A stretch of DNA of 20,218 nt from a virus. Numbering within the stretch: the first letter of the stretch is position 1; each line of letters begins with the position of its first letter. Made by a program: the position numbers and the translations under genes. Below the pieces are notes generated by a model that worked only from the letters and a program-made list of their open reading frames with translations, ran no database searches and had not been told where the DNA came from. Shown here piece by piece: positions 12,502-18,528 of this stretch. The stretch covers positions 1-20,218 of the IMG/VR virus record IMGVR_UViG_3300046028_007469; one strand, given 5' to 3'.

Positions 12502-12900
12502 CTAAAGTTTCCCACCCCAAACTTTACTTGTTTCAGATTTTTTAATAGGGATGTATTCAAACATATCAGATGGGAGACGATACCTATACTCATGCAATGA
12601 ATTAAGGGCATTATTGACAGATAGCGGACAACATTTATCCCTGATAATAATGCCTAATGCAGTTGCATATACCAATGATACTAATTTTTCTGGATAATCT
12701 TCGTTTTCTCGTACCTCTACGTTACAAGCTCCCCAAGAGCATTCATACATTCTTTTGCGGTCATAATAAAAATCCGCATCAGTTACAACTATGTCTATAG
12801 AATTACGGTTCCACTCTATTACATTATGTATAATTCTTCCTTTATCCCAGATACGGACAAGATCGTTTTTATAGTTTTCTGGATCAAATTTGTTTGGCAT
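12502..12900 (-). CDS. Inserted ORF of unknown function
   Basis: This 132-aa protein is acidic/aromatic and its family is not recognised: IWDKGRIIHNVIEWNRNSID, then YYDRKRMYECSWGACNVEV, CCPLSVNNALNSLHEYRYRL. Its start ATG 12900 uses the ribosome site within the 30-bp repeat, and a second copy of that repeat lies directly beyond its stop. The layout is that of a gene cassette inserted at a gene junction with duplication of the junction, or brought in by homologous recombination across it. Confidence 0.68.
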   Translation of the reverse strand: MPNKFDPENYKNDLVRIWDKGRIIHNVIEWNRNSIDIVVTDADFYYDRKRMYECSWGACNVEVRENEDYPEKLVSLVYATALGIIIRDKCCPLSVNNALNSLHEYRYRLPSDMFEYIPIKKSETSKVWGGKL

Positions 12901-12927
12901 TAAAAATACTCCGGTGTCTCAACTATC
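12898..12927 (+). repeat. 30-bp direct repeat, proximal copy
   Basis: The original copy: on the minus strand it is the last codons of the nuclease, the ribosome site and the start codon of the next gene. See 12468-12497. Confidence 0.93.
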
Positions 12928-13946
12928 TTGGCATTAAACTCTTTTCGCATTTCTTCATTAACGGGATCACCTAAGACAGACTTAGAGCCAGCAAAATGAA
13001 TTTCATCTGAGCGATAACCATCGGCAGAGTTACTGAATAACTCGCCATTCAGCTTGTTTCTGTACGTCACGATATTAAGCTCTTGTGAGCCGTCTACCAC
13101 TTCAGCAAAATTAGCTAAATGTGTTGGTGCAAAACGATGATGAATACAGCCAGCCTTTTGTTCAGCAACACTTAAATTGTCATTCTTAAAGTAGCCGCAG
13201 GACCATTTACCATTGCGTTCCGGTGTTACATGAGCGCAGCTACGACAAGTTGGAAGGGGGGCCTCAGTACCATGACAAATATTACTAAAGTCACACCACT
13301 TACATAAGTAATACGATGGATCACTAGAGATGCCCATTGGGGCTTCTTCACTAAAGATTACCTTTTCCGCTGTCTTGAGTAGCGCTTGGGCTAATTCAGG
13401 GTCAGCATCAATAATTTCTGTGTGTAAATCATCGGTATTTTTATTGGCAGCCATATATAAGGCTTTTGTCATGCCGGTGAGTGACATGTAAATTTGCATT
13501 TGCGCATAGTGCTGGGGCTTTGATGTTTTAACGCCTTTACTGATTAAATCTTTAAAACTCTTTTCGCCATGCGTTTTAAATTCAACACAGTGCCAAGTCT
13601 TAGGGTCAGAGGGTAGGCCAACAACAGCGCCATCCATACTGCCTCCAAAGTGACCACCGAGTTCAGATACACGCCATTGCTTACCTTCTTCAGGACCTTC
13701 TGTTACTTCACAGCCAATCCAGCGCAGTTCTTCAACAAAACGAGCTTCAGCGAGTTGCCCAGTTTCAAACAGCCTAAGCATACGACCATCGAAACTAGAC
13801 TTCTTTACCCAACGAAAGCCGAACCACAATGCCTTTGAACAAGGCGCACCGATCTGACTTGCACCTAAATGAGGGCGCAGGCCATCGTCATTGCGTTCAA
13901 CGCGGGCTTTATATATCAAATCGGTTAATGTGCTACGGCCTTCCAT
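12900..13946 (-). CDS. Cas4/RecB-like PD-(D/E)XK nuclease with probable Fe-S cluster
   Basis: 348 aa. Nuclease motifs: GGSMDGAV with D105, VEFKT with E122 and K124, and QHYAQMQIYM (Q145-Q151), the RecB-family motif. Cys36 (APCSKAL) together with C215-x2-C218-x5-C224 (LCKWCDFSNIC) matches the split four-cysteine set that binds a 4Fe-4S cluster in Cas4/AddB nucleases. A second Cys/His group follows (CRSC at 234-237, SCGYF, GCIHHR). It would resect DNA ends for the adjoining Sak4-like annealase and DUF669 protein. ATG 13946 has AGGG about 8 nt upstream. No CRISPR array or other cas gene is present, so it is a phage recombination exonuclease. Confidence 0.9.
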   Translation of the reverse strand: MEGRSTLTDLIYKARVERNDDGLRPHLGASQIGAPCSKALWFGFRWVKKSSFDGRMLRLFETGQLAEARFVEELRWIGCEVTEGPEEGKQWRVSELGGHFGGSMDGAVVGLPSDPKTWHCVEFKTHGEKSFKDLISKGVKTSKPQHYAQMQIYMSLTGMTKALYMAANKNTDDLHTEIIDADPELAQALLKTAEKVIFSEEAPMGISSDPSYYLCKWCDFSNICHGTEAPLPTCRSCAHVTPERNGKWSCGYFKNDNLSVAEQKAGCIHHRFAPTHLANFAEVVDGSQELNIVTYRNKLNGELFSNSADGYRSDEIHFAGSKSVLGDPVNEEMRKEFNAKIVETPEYF

Positions 13947-13948
13947 GA

Positions 13949-14458
13949 TTAAACCCTAACTGCCCAAGGAGCCGCACCATTAGCAGCGACAGGAGCGGGT
14001 GTTGGTTGAGCGTAAGCTGGTGGAGTGAAACTTGGCGCAGCATGACTAGCAGAGCCATTGGCGGCCTCATACCCCACTATCTCATTGCTGTCATCATAGT
14101 TAGAGCCTGGAGCAGCAATACGGATCTTAACTTTGATAGTGACAGGAAGGTTATGCAGCTCGCTAGTATCTTTAAGCTGTAAGATACCAACCGCGTGACA
14201 CAGCTGTGAGAGTTGACCTTGACCAATACTTTCAGCTTTAGGGTTATTATGCTGAACATTGATGTTAGAGAAGATACGACGATTCGCGTACTGCCCATCA
14301 ACAATTTGCAGTTGCAGACTTAAGCCAGTGCCATTACCCGATTTAAGCAGCTTCATTTCAGATGAAGTGACCAAAGCCAGATAGTTACCGGCTGGAATGG
14401 GTGCAAAGCTAGTTTCTTGTGGTTTAACAGCGGTTGCGTCAAAATTAAATAATGCCAT
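13949..14458 (-). CDS. DUF669-like single-strand-binding/recombination protein
   Basis: 169 aa from ATG 14458, supported by AGAAGG at 8-nt spacing; an upstream Met in the same frame lacks such a site and overlaps the next gene. MALFNFDATAVKPQ, then FAPIPAGNYLALVTSSEMK, SGNGTGLSLQLQIVDGQYANRRIF and GQLSQLCHAVGI are the conserved blocks of DUF669, phage proteins grouped with recombination and replication genes. An Ala/Pro-rich linker leads to a short C-terminal tail (PWAVRV). It is inferred to bind single-stranded DNA alongside the Sak4-like ATPase just upstream. Confidence 0.85.
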   Translation of the reverse strand: MALFNFDATAVKPQETSFAPIPAGNYLALVTSSEMKLLKSGNGTGLSLQLQIVDGQYANRRIFSNINVQHNNPKAESIGQGQLSQLCHAVGILQLKDTSELHNLPVTIKVKIRIAAPGSNYDDSNEIVGYEAANGSASHAAPSFTPPAYAQPTPAPVAANGAAPWAVRV

Positions 14459-14471
14459 GATGGTTACCTTC

Positions 14472-15215
14472 TTATAGTGTGGTTTTGATGTTGTCGGAAA
14501 ATTCCGAATAGTTAAGCGCTTGATTTTTGAGTCCAAAACGATTGCCGCCACAGTGGGCAGGGTGCGGTTCGAGATGCAAAATTCTTGCGCCAGTGGTTGT
14601 AGCCTTTGTTTCAGTTTTATTGAAGCCTGATTCGTTTTGGCGCGTGACAATCTTATAGCCGGCATAACCAATCACGTCTGCCCATTCCATGATCAAAGCT
14701 GATGCTCTGTCATGCAGTTTCAATACATGCGAGTCATAACCGTCAGTCATTGGATCGTCGATGCGTTTGATCTTGTCGTGAGCGATTAGAAACACACCCA
14801 TGTTCTTAGCGTTGCGTAGGGCTTCAAAGCCTGACAGCAGGGTACGCCACTCTTCAGCAGCGGCTATATAGCCTTTGCCATAGCCTGCTTGCTCGATGTC
14901 TTTCCAGCCATTAGCATTGCAGACATGCTTATGAATAAGCGGTTCGCACCAGTCGAGTGAGTCTAAAAAGACATTCTCAAAGCCATGATCTTCAGTAATA
15001 AGAACTCCAAGAGCCTGATAGACATCATCAAGCGTTGTTGCTAACGGGAAAGCTACGGTGTCTATGTTAGTGGAACCATCTTCAGTTAAGATCCCTACGC
15101 AGTTTGGTGCGGAAGCTGCAAAAGTTGTTTTACCGATCTTTCCAGGTCCTACGATAACGACCTTCTTAGCGGCCAGTCGCTTTGTCTTACTAATTGATTG
15201 TAAATTTAAGGCCAT
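14472..15215 (-). CDS. Sak4-like RecA-fold ATPase / recombinase
   Basis: 247 aa. Walker A GPGKIGKTT (23-31) and Walker B VFLDSLD (82-88) mark a P-loop ATPase. The short length, the GILTEDG segment after Walker A and the LIAHDKIKRIDDP block match the AAA_24/Sak4 group of phage RecA-like annealases. These promote strand annealing or exchange during phage replication, usually with an SSB and an exonuclease, both of which are the next two genes. ATG 15215 has AGGACA about 8 nt upstream. Confidence 0.88.
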   Translation of the reverse strand: MALNLQSISKTKRLAAKKVVIVGPGKIGKTTFAASAPNCVGILTEDGSTNIDTVAFPLATTLDDVYQALGVLITEDHGFENVFLDSLDWCEPLIHKHVCNANGWKDIEQAGYGKGYIAAAEEWRTLLSGFEALRNAKNMGVFLIAHDKIKRIDDPMTDGYDSHVLKLHDRASALIMEWADVIGYAGYKIVTRQNESGFNKTETKATTTGARILHLEPHPAHCGGNRFGLKNQALNYSEFSDNIKTTL

Positions 15216-15226
15216 AATGGCGTGTC

Positions 15227-15598
15227 CTATCTGATTGTTAATGCCGGTTTTGCCGGAGTTGAGGTTATAAATTTGGCGGCTTGTAAATAAGCCACGTCAT
15301 CTAATTCTTGTACGGCTCTCATCGCTGTTGTAGAGATGTCAGCTGCCCACTTAAAACAGTTCTGCGTGTTTCTACCCAATCCTGCCCAGCTTGCTTGCAG
15401 ACTGGCTGTATCAACTTTGCGGGATACTTTATATGTAACTGTTACTTTGCCTTCTTCGGTTGACTCAGATACCGAGCCTTCCTCTTTGTGAGGCATCAAG
15501 TTAATAATTAATGCTTCTAGTTCACGACGTGCAAATGTAGCGTCGTTTTCAGCTTCTTTGGCAATCTTCCACTCAGCGACTAAATCGTTTAACGCCAT
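15227..15598 (-). CDS. Small phage protein of unknown function
   Basis: 123 aa from ATG 15598, with GGAGAA about 7 nt upstream; a longer frame extends into the hairpin region and is unlikely. The N-terminal half is a helical pair (LVAEWKIAKEAENDATFARRELEALI). A beta hairpin (GKVTVTYKVSRKVDT) and a C-terminal helix follow. Proteins of this shape often precede Sak4-like genes in phages; no function can be named. Confidence 0.72.
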   Translation of the reverse strand: MALNDLVAEWKIAKEAENDATFARRELEALIINLMPHKEEGSVSESTEEGKVTVTYKVSRKVDTASLQASWAGLGRNTQNCFKWAADISTTAMRAVQELDDVAYLQAAKFITSTPAKPALTIR

Positions 15599-15674
15599 GA
15601 TGGTTCTCCTATATAATAAAGATGCTCCGCTCGTGTGTAGCACTTGCTGAAGCGGTTAAGATAAAATCTGTTAT

Positions 15675-15732
15675 TTGTGCGCCTAGCCTGTAAGCCCCTT
15701 CGAAAGTCCTTACTCGCTAGGTGTTCGCACAA
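15675..15732. other. Large symmetrical hairpin in the early operon
   Basis: A 58-bp inverted structure sits in a 145-bp gap. From outside in: TTGTGCG/CGCACAA (15675-15681, 15726-15732), CCTAGC/GCTAGG (15682-15687, 15716-15721), GTAAG/CTTAC (15690-15694, 15709-15713) and an apical TTCGAA. Only small internal loops interrupt it. On the leftward transcript it is not followed by a T run, so it is more likely a processing site, mRNA-stability element or regulatory RNA than a terminator. Confidence 0.7.
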
Positions 15733-15743
15733 CTTTTTGAAGT

Positions 15744-16010
15744 TCACTCTCTTCCCCAGGCATCAATTAATGACATTGGAGAGATAGGTTGATAATTTCC
15801 GTCAGCTTTTGCTTGAGTTGAAAACAAATACAGCGATAACAGCAGTACAGCGGTAATGATGATTGCAGTCGCTACTTTGCCAACACTGCTTGCTTCAAAG
15901 TCATCATCAATCAGCTTTAACTCATGCTCATCAAGCAAGACTCGACGGGCTTCTTGTTGCACCCAGCGTTTGTCTGCGTAGTCGTGTTTAATCGGATATT
16001 TAATAGCCAT
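15744..16010 (-). CDS. Small single-pass membrane protein
   Basis: 88 aa from ATG 16010, which has an excellent ribosome site (GGAGG, about 8 nt). The N-terminal half is charged and cytoplasmic-looking (YPIKHDYADKRWVQQEARRV). A single membrane helix (about 45-66, ATAIIITAVLLLSLYLF) leads to a short outer tail. A longer frame upstream has no ribosome site. Function unknown; early membrane proteins in phages often act in exclusion or host takeover, but nothing here shows that. Confidence 0.7.
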   Translation of the reverse strand: MAIKYPIKHDYADKRWVQQEARRVLLDEHELKLIDDDFEASSVGKVATAIIITAVLLLSLYLFSTQAKADGNYQPISPMSLIDAWGRE

Positions 16011-16011
16011 C

Positions 16012-16212
16012 TCAATTACCTCCAGCAGGAAATATAACTTCAGGCATGAGTTCATCAAGTTGGAAGATTCTTCCCTTCTGCACGACGAACGTACCGGACT
16101 TAGTAGGTAGGATCTCTACATAACGACCTGACGTGGAGGAGTAGACCTGATTAGCGCCTAGTCCTAATATAAAGGCGACTAACCACCCTATGAATTTTGA
16201 TTTGTTTGACAT
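16012..16212 (-). CDS. Small membrane-anchored or exported protein
   Basis: 66 aa from ATG 16212, preceded by AGGGG at about 9 nt. It has an N-terminal hydrophobic segment (FIGWLVAFILGLGANQVYS), then about 45 residues with beta character (GRYVEILPTKSGTFVVQKGRIFQL). It is the first gene of the leftward operon, one base from the next. It could be anchored or cleaved; no family recognised. Confidence 0.66.
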   Translation of the reverse strand: MSNKSKFIGWLVAFILGLGANQVYSSTSGRYVEILPTKSGTFVVQKGRIFQLDELMPEVIFPAGGN

Positions 16213-16588
16213 TTTTGTATCCCCTGTAATTATTATTGTTTCGGCTTCACACCGATTTGAGCATTGCCACACAAGTGAAATGTGTTGAGTTGCTTAATCT
16301 GTATTCATTCAGCTGATTACTGTTTCGGGCGTTCAGTGAGTGCTACTCACGTTCCTTTTGTAAGCGGGAACCTTTCTAGAATTGTTAGGCCGCGTTGCTA
16401 ACTCAATAATCATGTGAATAAATGCTGGTTACGTTATCCAGCAGTACAACAACTCGTCCTGAGAAAATTTGTTGAAGTACCGTAAATACAGCCCCAGAGT
16501 AAAATCTGAAATACAAAAGGTTCCAGCCTGTATTCTCGGTTTTTGTAAAGCCAATCACCGACAACCGCTTACCCAAGAAACTTTCCTC
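16213..16588. other. Hairpin-rich leader of the leftward operon, no convincing gene
   Basis: About 375 bases without a supportable CDS. Several short perfect stems follow one another: GTGAGT-GCT-ACTCAC (16336-16350), GTTCC/GGAAC (16351-16371), GTTAG/CTAAC (16384-16402) and GCTGG/CCAGC (16424-16442). It would be transcribed only if the terminator at 16589-16614 is read through. Frames of 60-83 codons on either strand lack ribosome sites or run through the terminator. Confidence 0.5.
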
Positions 16589-16614
16589 AAAAAAGCCCCG
16601 TATCGCTACGGAGC
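16589..16614 (-). terminator. Intrinsic terminator early in the leftward transcript
   Basis: On the minus strand GCTCCGTA-GCGA-TACGGGGC (8 pairs with one mismatch) is followed at once by six T. It lies about 135-160 nt downstream of the expected start of the leftward promoter and before every gene of the operon, the position of lambda tL1. Confidence 0.85.
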
Positions 16615-16645
16615 AGGTAGGAGTCACAACATGAGGACGTTGTAT

Positions 16646-16683
16646 AAATAGCACTCGTTAAAATGCTATTTGTACAAAGAGCG
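16646..16683 (-). promoter_or_regulatory. nut-like site: boxA sequence plus hairpin
   Basis: The minus strand reads CGCTCTTTGTACA (16683-16671), close to the boxA consensus CGCTCTTTAACA. It is followed at once by an 8-bp stem AAATAGCA/TGCTATTT (16671-16646) with a 10-nt loop; five more pairs, TTGTA/TACAA, can extend it. It lies about 67 nt from the predicted transcription start and before the terminator, as in lambda nutL. An N-like protein is not identified. Confidence 0.6.
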
Positions 16684-16756
16684 TTGCTGCTAAGGTCTAT
16701 CGCTATCAGGCGGCCTTGCAATCCTTCTACGGGGATTTTCCGTTTAGTTGGATAAT

Positions 16757-16785
16757 AATATACGTTAGCGTATAAATTAATGCAA
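16757..16785 (-). promoter_or_regulatory. Leftward early promoter (PL-like)
   Basis: On the minus strand TTGCAT (16785-16780), a 17-bp spacer and TATATT (16762-16757) form a near-consensus sigma-70 promoter. It would start transcription near 16750. One operator-like palindrome lies across the spacer and -10 box and a second overlaps the -35 box, so the repressor would shut it. Confidence 0.75.
16759..16774. promoter_or_regulatory. Operator site in PL-like promoter (1)
   Basis: TATACG-TTAG-CGTATA, a perfect 6-bp inverted repeat with 4-bp spacer, between -35 and -10 of the leftward promoter. It shares ATACG-N4-CGTAT with 19063-19080. Confidence 0.75.
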
Positions 16786-16798
16786 ACGAATTCGTATA
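16783..16798. promoter_or_regulatory. Operator site in PL-like promoter (2)
   Basis: CAAACG-AATT-CGTATA, one good and one degenerate half-site, centred 24 bp from the first operator and overlapping the -35 box. Confidence 0.6.
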
Positions 16799-16881
16799 TT
16801 TTTCAAACAAAATAACACCTAAAACCACAAGTGATTGATTAATGACGGGATTTATTTTCAAGAACATGTAGAAAACAGATC

Positions 16882-16890
16882 AGTTATACT
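16882..16890 (+). promoter_or_regulatory. Promoter-like AGTTATACT motif of the accessory gene at 16909
   Basis: AGTTATACT contains a -10-like TATACT about 20 nt before the start codon. The same nine bases stand upstream of two other accessory genes (18139-18147 and 18444-18452, minus strand). No clear -35 box. Confidence 0.45.
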
Positions 16891-16908
16891 TTATAAGGAG
16901 GTTTTACT

Positions 16909-17643
16909 ATGTCAGACACGATTAAAATTACATTACATTACGAAAAGCCAGTTGAATTGCTTGATATTTCATCATCGTTAGCAGCAATGGGGATAGAGTT
17001 TCAGGCATTTTCAGAGCGATCAAATAAGGGCGTACCAGGATCAAAACTTTTTTTGCATAAAGTTGAGCAGGGCAGTCTTATTGCAGAGTTAAAAGCAATA
17101 TCAGATCAAGCATCCATATTTATAGATCAGGCTGAAGCTGTAACTGCATTTATTGGCAACTTTAAATGGCTAACTGATTATTTATTAGGTAAGAAAGTTG
17201 ATAAGCCTGTTTTTGATAAAAAACAACTGGATCGTCTTGATGCCTTTTTAAATCCGGTAGCTAAAGACATAGGCGCAACATGGCACATCACCAATAGTGG
17301 CAGCGGTACAGTTACTATTAATTATCAAGAAGCTAATGCGCTTCAGAATGCGGCTTCTAGGGAAAGAGATCTATTAAAAGAACCTATCGTTGGTTTGCAT
17401 GAGCAAGTAGTATTAACATTTCAACAAACACGTAATCACCCAGATACAGGCAATCGTGCCAAGGTAGAGAGTATTTATCATTTGCCCGTCAAAGCGGTAT
17501 TTGCTAATGAGGATGTTCACCAGGCGATGTTAATGGACGACGATAACCCATTAACAGGCATGTACTTGGTCGATGTAAGAGTTGAGACTGTTGATGATAA
17601 GCCGGTGTTATACAAAATATTAAGACTGCATGATCGGATATAA
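16909..17643 (+). CDS. Accessory protein of unknown function
   Basis: 244 aa with an ideal ribosome site (AAGGAGG about 8 nt before ATG). It is a soluble, acidic alpha/beta protein: ITLHYEKPVELLDISSSLAA, LFLHKVEQGSLIAELKAI, then a helical middle (FIGNFKWLTDYLLGKK), and a beta-rich C-terminal part (EQVVLTFQQTRNHPD, MYLVDVRVETVDDKPVLYKI). No signal peptide, membrane segment or known motif. It stands alone with its own promoter between the operator regions, opposite to its neighbours, so it is probably an accessory gene expressed in the lysogen, for example in host defence; that role is a guess from position. Confidence 0.8.
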   Translation: MSDTIKITLHYEKPVELLDISSSLAAMGIEFQAFSERSNKGVPGSKLFLHKVEQGSLIAELKAISDQASIFIDQAEAVTAFIGNFKWLTDYLLGKKVDKPVFDKKQLDRLDAFLNPVAKDIGATWHITNSGSGTVTINYQEANALQNAASRERDLLKEPIVGLHEQVVLTFQQTRNHPDTGNRAKVESIYHLPVKAVFANEDVHQAMLMDDDNPLTGMYLVDVRVETVDDKPVLYKILRLHDRI

Positions 17644-17706
17644 GCGCGGGATTTATTTTTCGATAGGCAATAAAAAATATAAATTTAGTAACATTTTAAC
17701 TAATTG

Positions 17707-17764
17707 TTTACGTTTAAGGGGCAAAAGGTTTACAATAAATTTCAAAATACTTTACGTTTAAGGG
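17707..17764 (+). repeat. Pair of 14-bp direct repeats TTTACGTTTAAGGG
   Basis: Identical copies at 17707-17720 and 17751-17764, offset 44 bp (about four helical turns), in the AT-rich gap between convergent genes. A related AGGTTTACAA lies between them. Function unknown. Confidence 0.7.
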
Positions 17765-17783
17765 TTTAAAATGAATCTAATAA

Positions 17784-17933
17784 TTAAGGAAATACTATTA
17801 TTAATATCATAATTAAATCAAAATCTTTTAATACTGATGGAGGAGGGAGTGGGCCTTGCCATTGAGATGCAATAATTGCGCTATTATCGTTGTTATCGTC
17901 CACTATTCCGTTGGAATCTGTTAATTGCGACAT
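17784..17933 (-). CDS. Truncated DUF2335-like mini-protein
   Basis: ATG 17933 to TAA 17784-17786 codes 49 residues, with an ideal ribosome site (AGGAGGA, about 7 nt). The middle, QWQGPLPPPSVLKDF, matches the conserved N-terminal GPLPPPxxL motif of DUF2335 membrane proteins, which normally run to well over 100 residues. Here it passes at once into a hydrophobic tail (LIMILIIVFP) and stops. Either a large internal deletion has left a shortened anchor protein or it is a decayed gene. It overlaps the upstream gene by 41 bases. Confidence 0.6.
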   Translation of the reverse strand: MSQLTDSNGIVDDNNDNSAIIASQWQGPLPPPSVLKDFDLIMILIIVFP

Positions 17934-18096
17934 TAAAGTCTCCTCCTATTTTTTTCCAATCGCCCTGTAATTTTTCAGTATCTGTTCTTTTGTCGATTGC
18001 AATTTGCAGCAGTTTAGTCTTTGGAAATTCTGGAGCTTCCCATAATACTGAGCCAGAAAGGCCTTGCCAAAATCCACGTATAAAGTCTTTATTCAT
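17893..18096 (-). CDS. Small accessory protein upstream of the DUF2335-like gene
   Basis: 67 aa from ATG 18096 with GGAG at 7-nt spacing. MNKDFIRGFWQGLSGSVLWE then a basic tail (KLLQIAIDKRTDTEKLQGDW...). It begins with a short amphipathic or aromatic stretch that may touch the membrane. Overlap with the next gene suggests the two are made together. Family not recognised. Confidence 0.66.
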   Translation of the reverse strand: MNKDFIRGFWQGLSGSVLWEAPEFPKTKLLQIAIDKRTDTEKLQGDWKKIGGDFNVAINRFQRNSGR

Positions 18097-18138
18097 TTTT
18101 AATCTCCAAAGCTACGGCTGTTAATCAGCTCTTATCTA

Positions 18139-18147
18139 AGTATAACT
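18139..18147 (-). promoter_or_regulatory. Promoter-like AGTTATACT motif
   Basis: The minus strand reads ATAAGTTATACT-TA-GATAAGAG upstream of the 67-aa gene; the same elements, without the two extra bases, recur at 18436-18455. TATACT would be the -10 box. Confidence 0.45.
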
Positions 18148-18155
18148 TATTATTT

Positions 18156-18419
18156 TTATGCGAAAAAAGTTTTGATGACTAAAGACATAACGCCAGCAAT
18201 CAAGATACCCATCAACCATTTAAGCGTTATAGAGTCAGCTTTTAATACTGCTAAATCAGTTTTGACAGGTAATAAAGATATTTCAAGCACATCTTTAGTA
18301 ACCAAATTATCTTGTGAGTCAACAATAGCACGAACGAAAGCATCAGCGTGTTCTTGGGATACGCCCACAGCTTTTAGTTTTATAACCGCTTCTTGTGTAT
18401 CAAATGTAATGGTTGTCAT
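18156..18419 (-). CDS. DUF1640-like coiled-coil membrane protein
   Basis: 87 aa from ATG 18419 with GAGGA about 6 nt upstream. FDTQEAVIKLKAVGVSQEHA then AFVRAIVDSQ and a helix ending in VLKADSITLKWLMGILIAGV are the pattern of DUF1640/CCDC90-type proteins: a coiled coil plus a C-terminal membrane helix (about 66-86). Such short proteins are common in bacterial genomes and prophages; function unknown. It has its own promoter-like motif. Confidence 0.75.
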   Translation of the reverse strand: MTTITFDTQEAVIKLKAVGVSQEHADAFVRAIVDSQDNLVTKDVLEISLLPVKTDLAVLKADSITLKWLMGILIAGVMSLVIKTFFA

Positions 18420-18443
18420 AGCGTCCTCGTTTCATCTCTTATC

Positions 18444-18452
18444 AGTATAACT
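18444..18452 (-). promoter_or_regulatory. Promoter-like AGTTATACT motif
   Basis: The minus strand reads ATAAGTTATACTGATAAGAG about 25 nt before the start of the DUF1640-like gene, nearly the same as upstream of the 67-aa gene. Confidence 0.45.
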
Positions 18453-18528
18453 TATTTCTTCTTATCATTCTGCGGGGTGTTTATTACATTCAGATAGGTG
18501 TGTTGCCAGTTGCCATCTGTAAAACCGC

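Noticed and set aside
14077-14304. 75-aa minus frame inside the DUF669 gene
   Set aside because: It is a shadow frame of a well-supported gene with no independent signals.
15599-15743. tRNA gene in the hairpin region
   Set aside because: The structure is one long hairpin; no cloverleaf, T-loop or CCA end is present.
16403-16654. Frames of 83 aa (-) and 60 aa (+) in the leader region
   Set aside because: The minus frame runs through the terminator and hairpin with no ribosome site; the plus frame also lacks one and opposes the leader.
18172-18450. 92-aa plus frame opposite the DUF1640-like gene
   Set aside because: Composition is that of an antisense frame; the minus strand has family motifs and a ribosome site.
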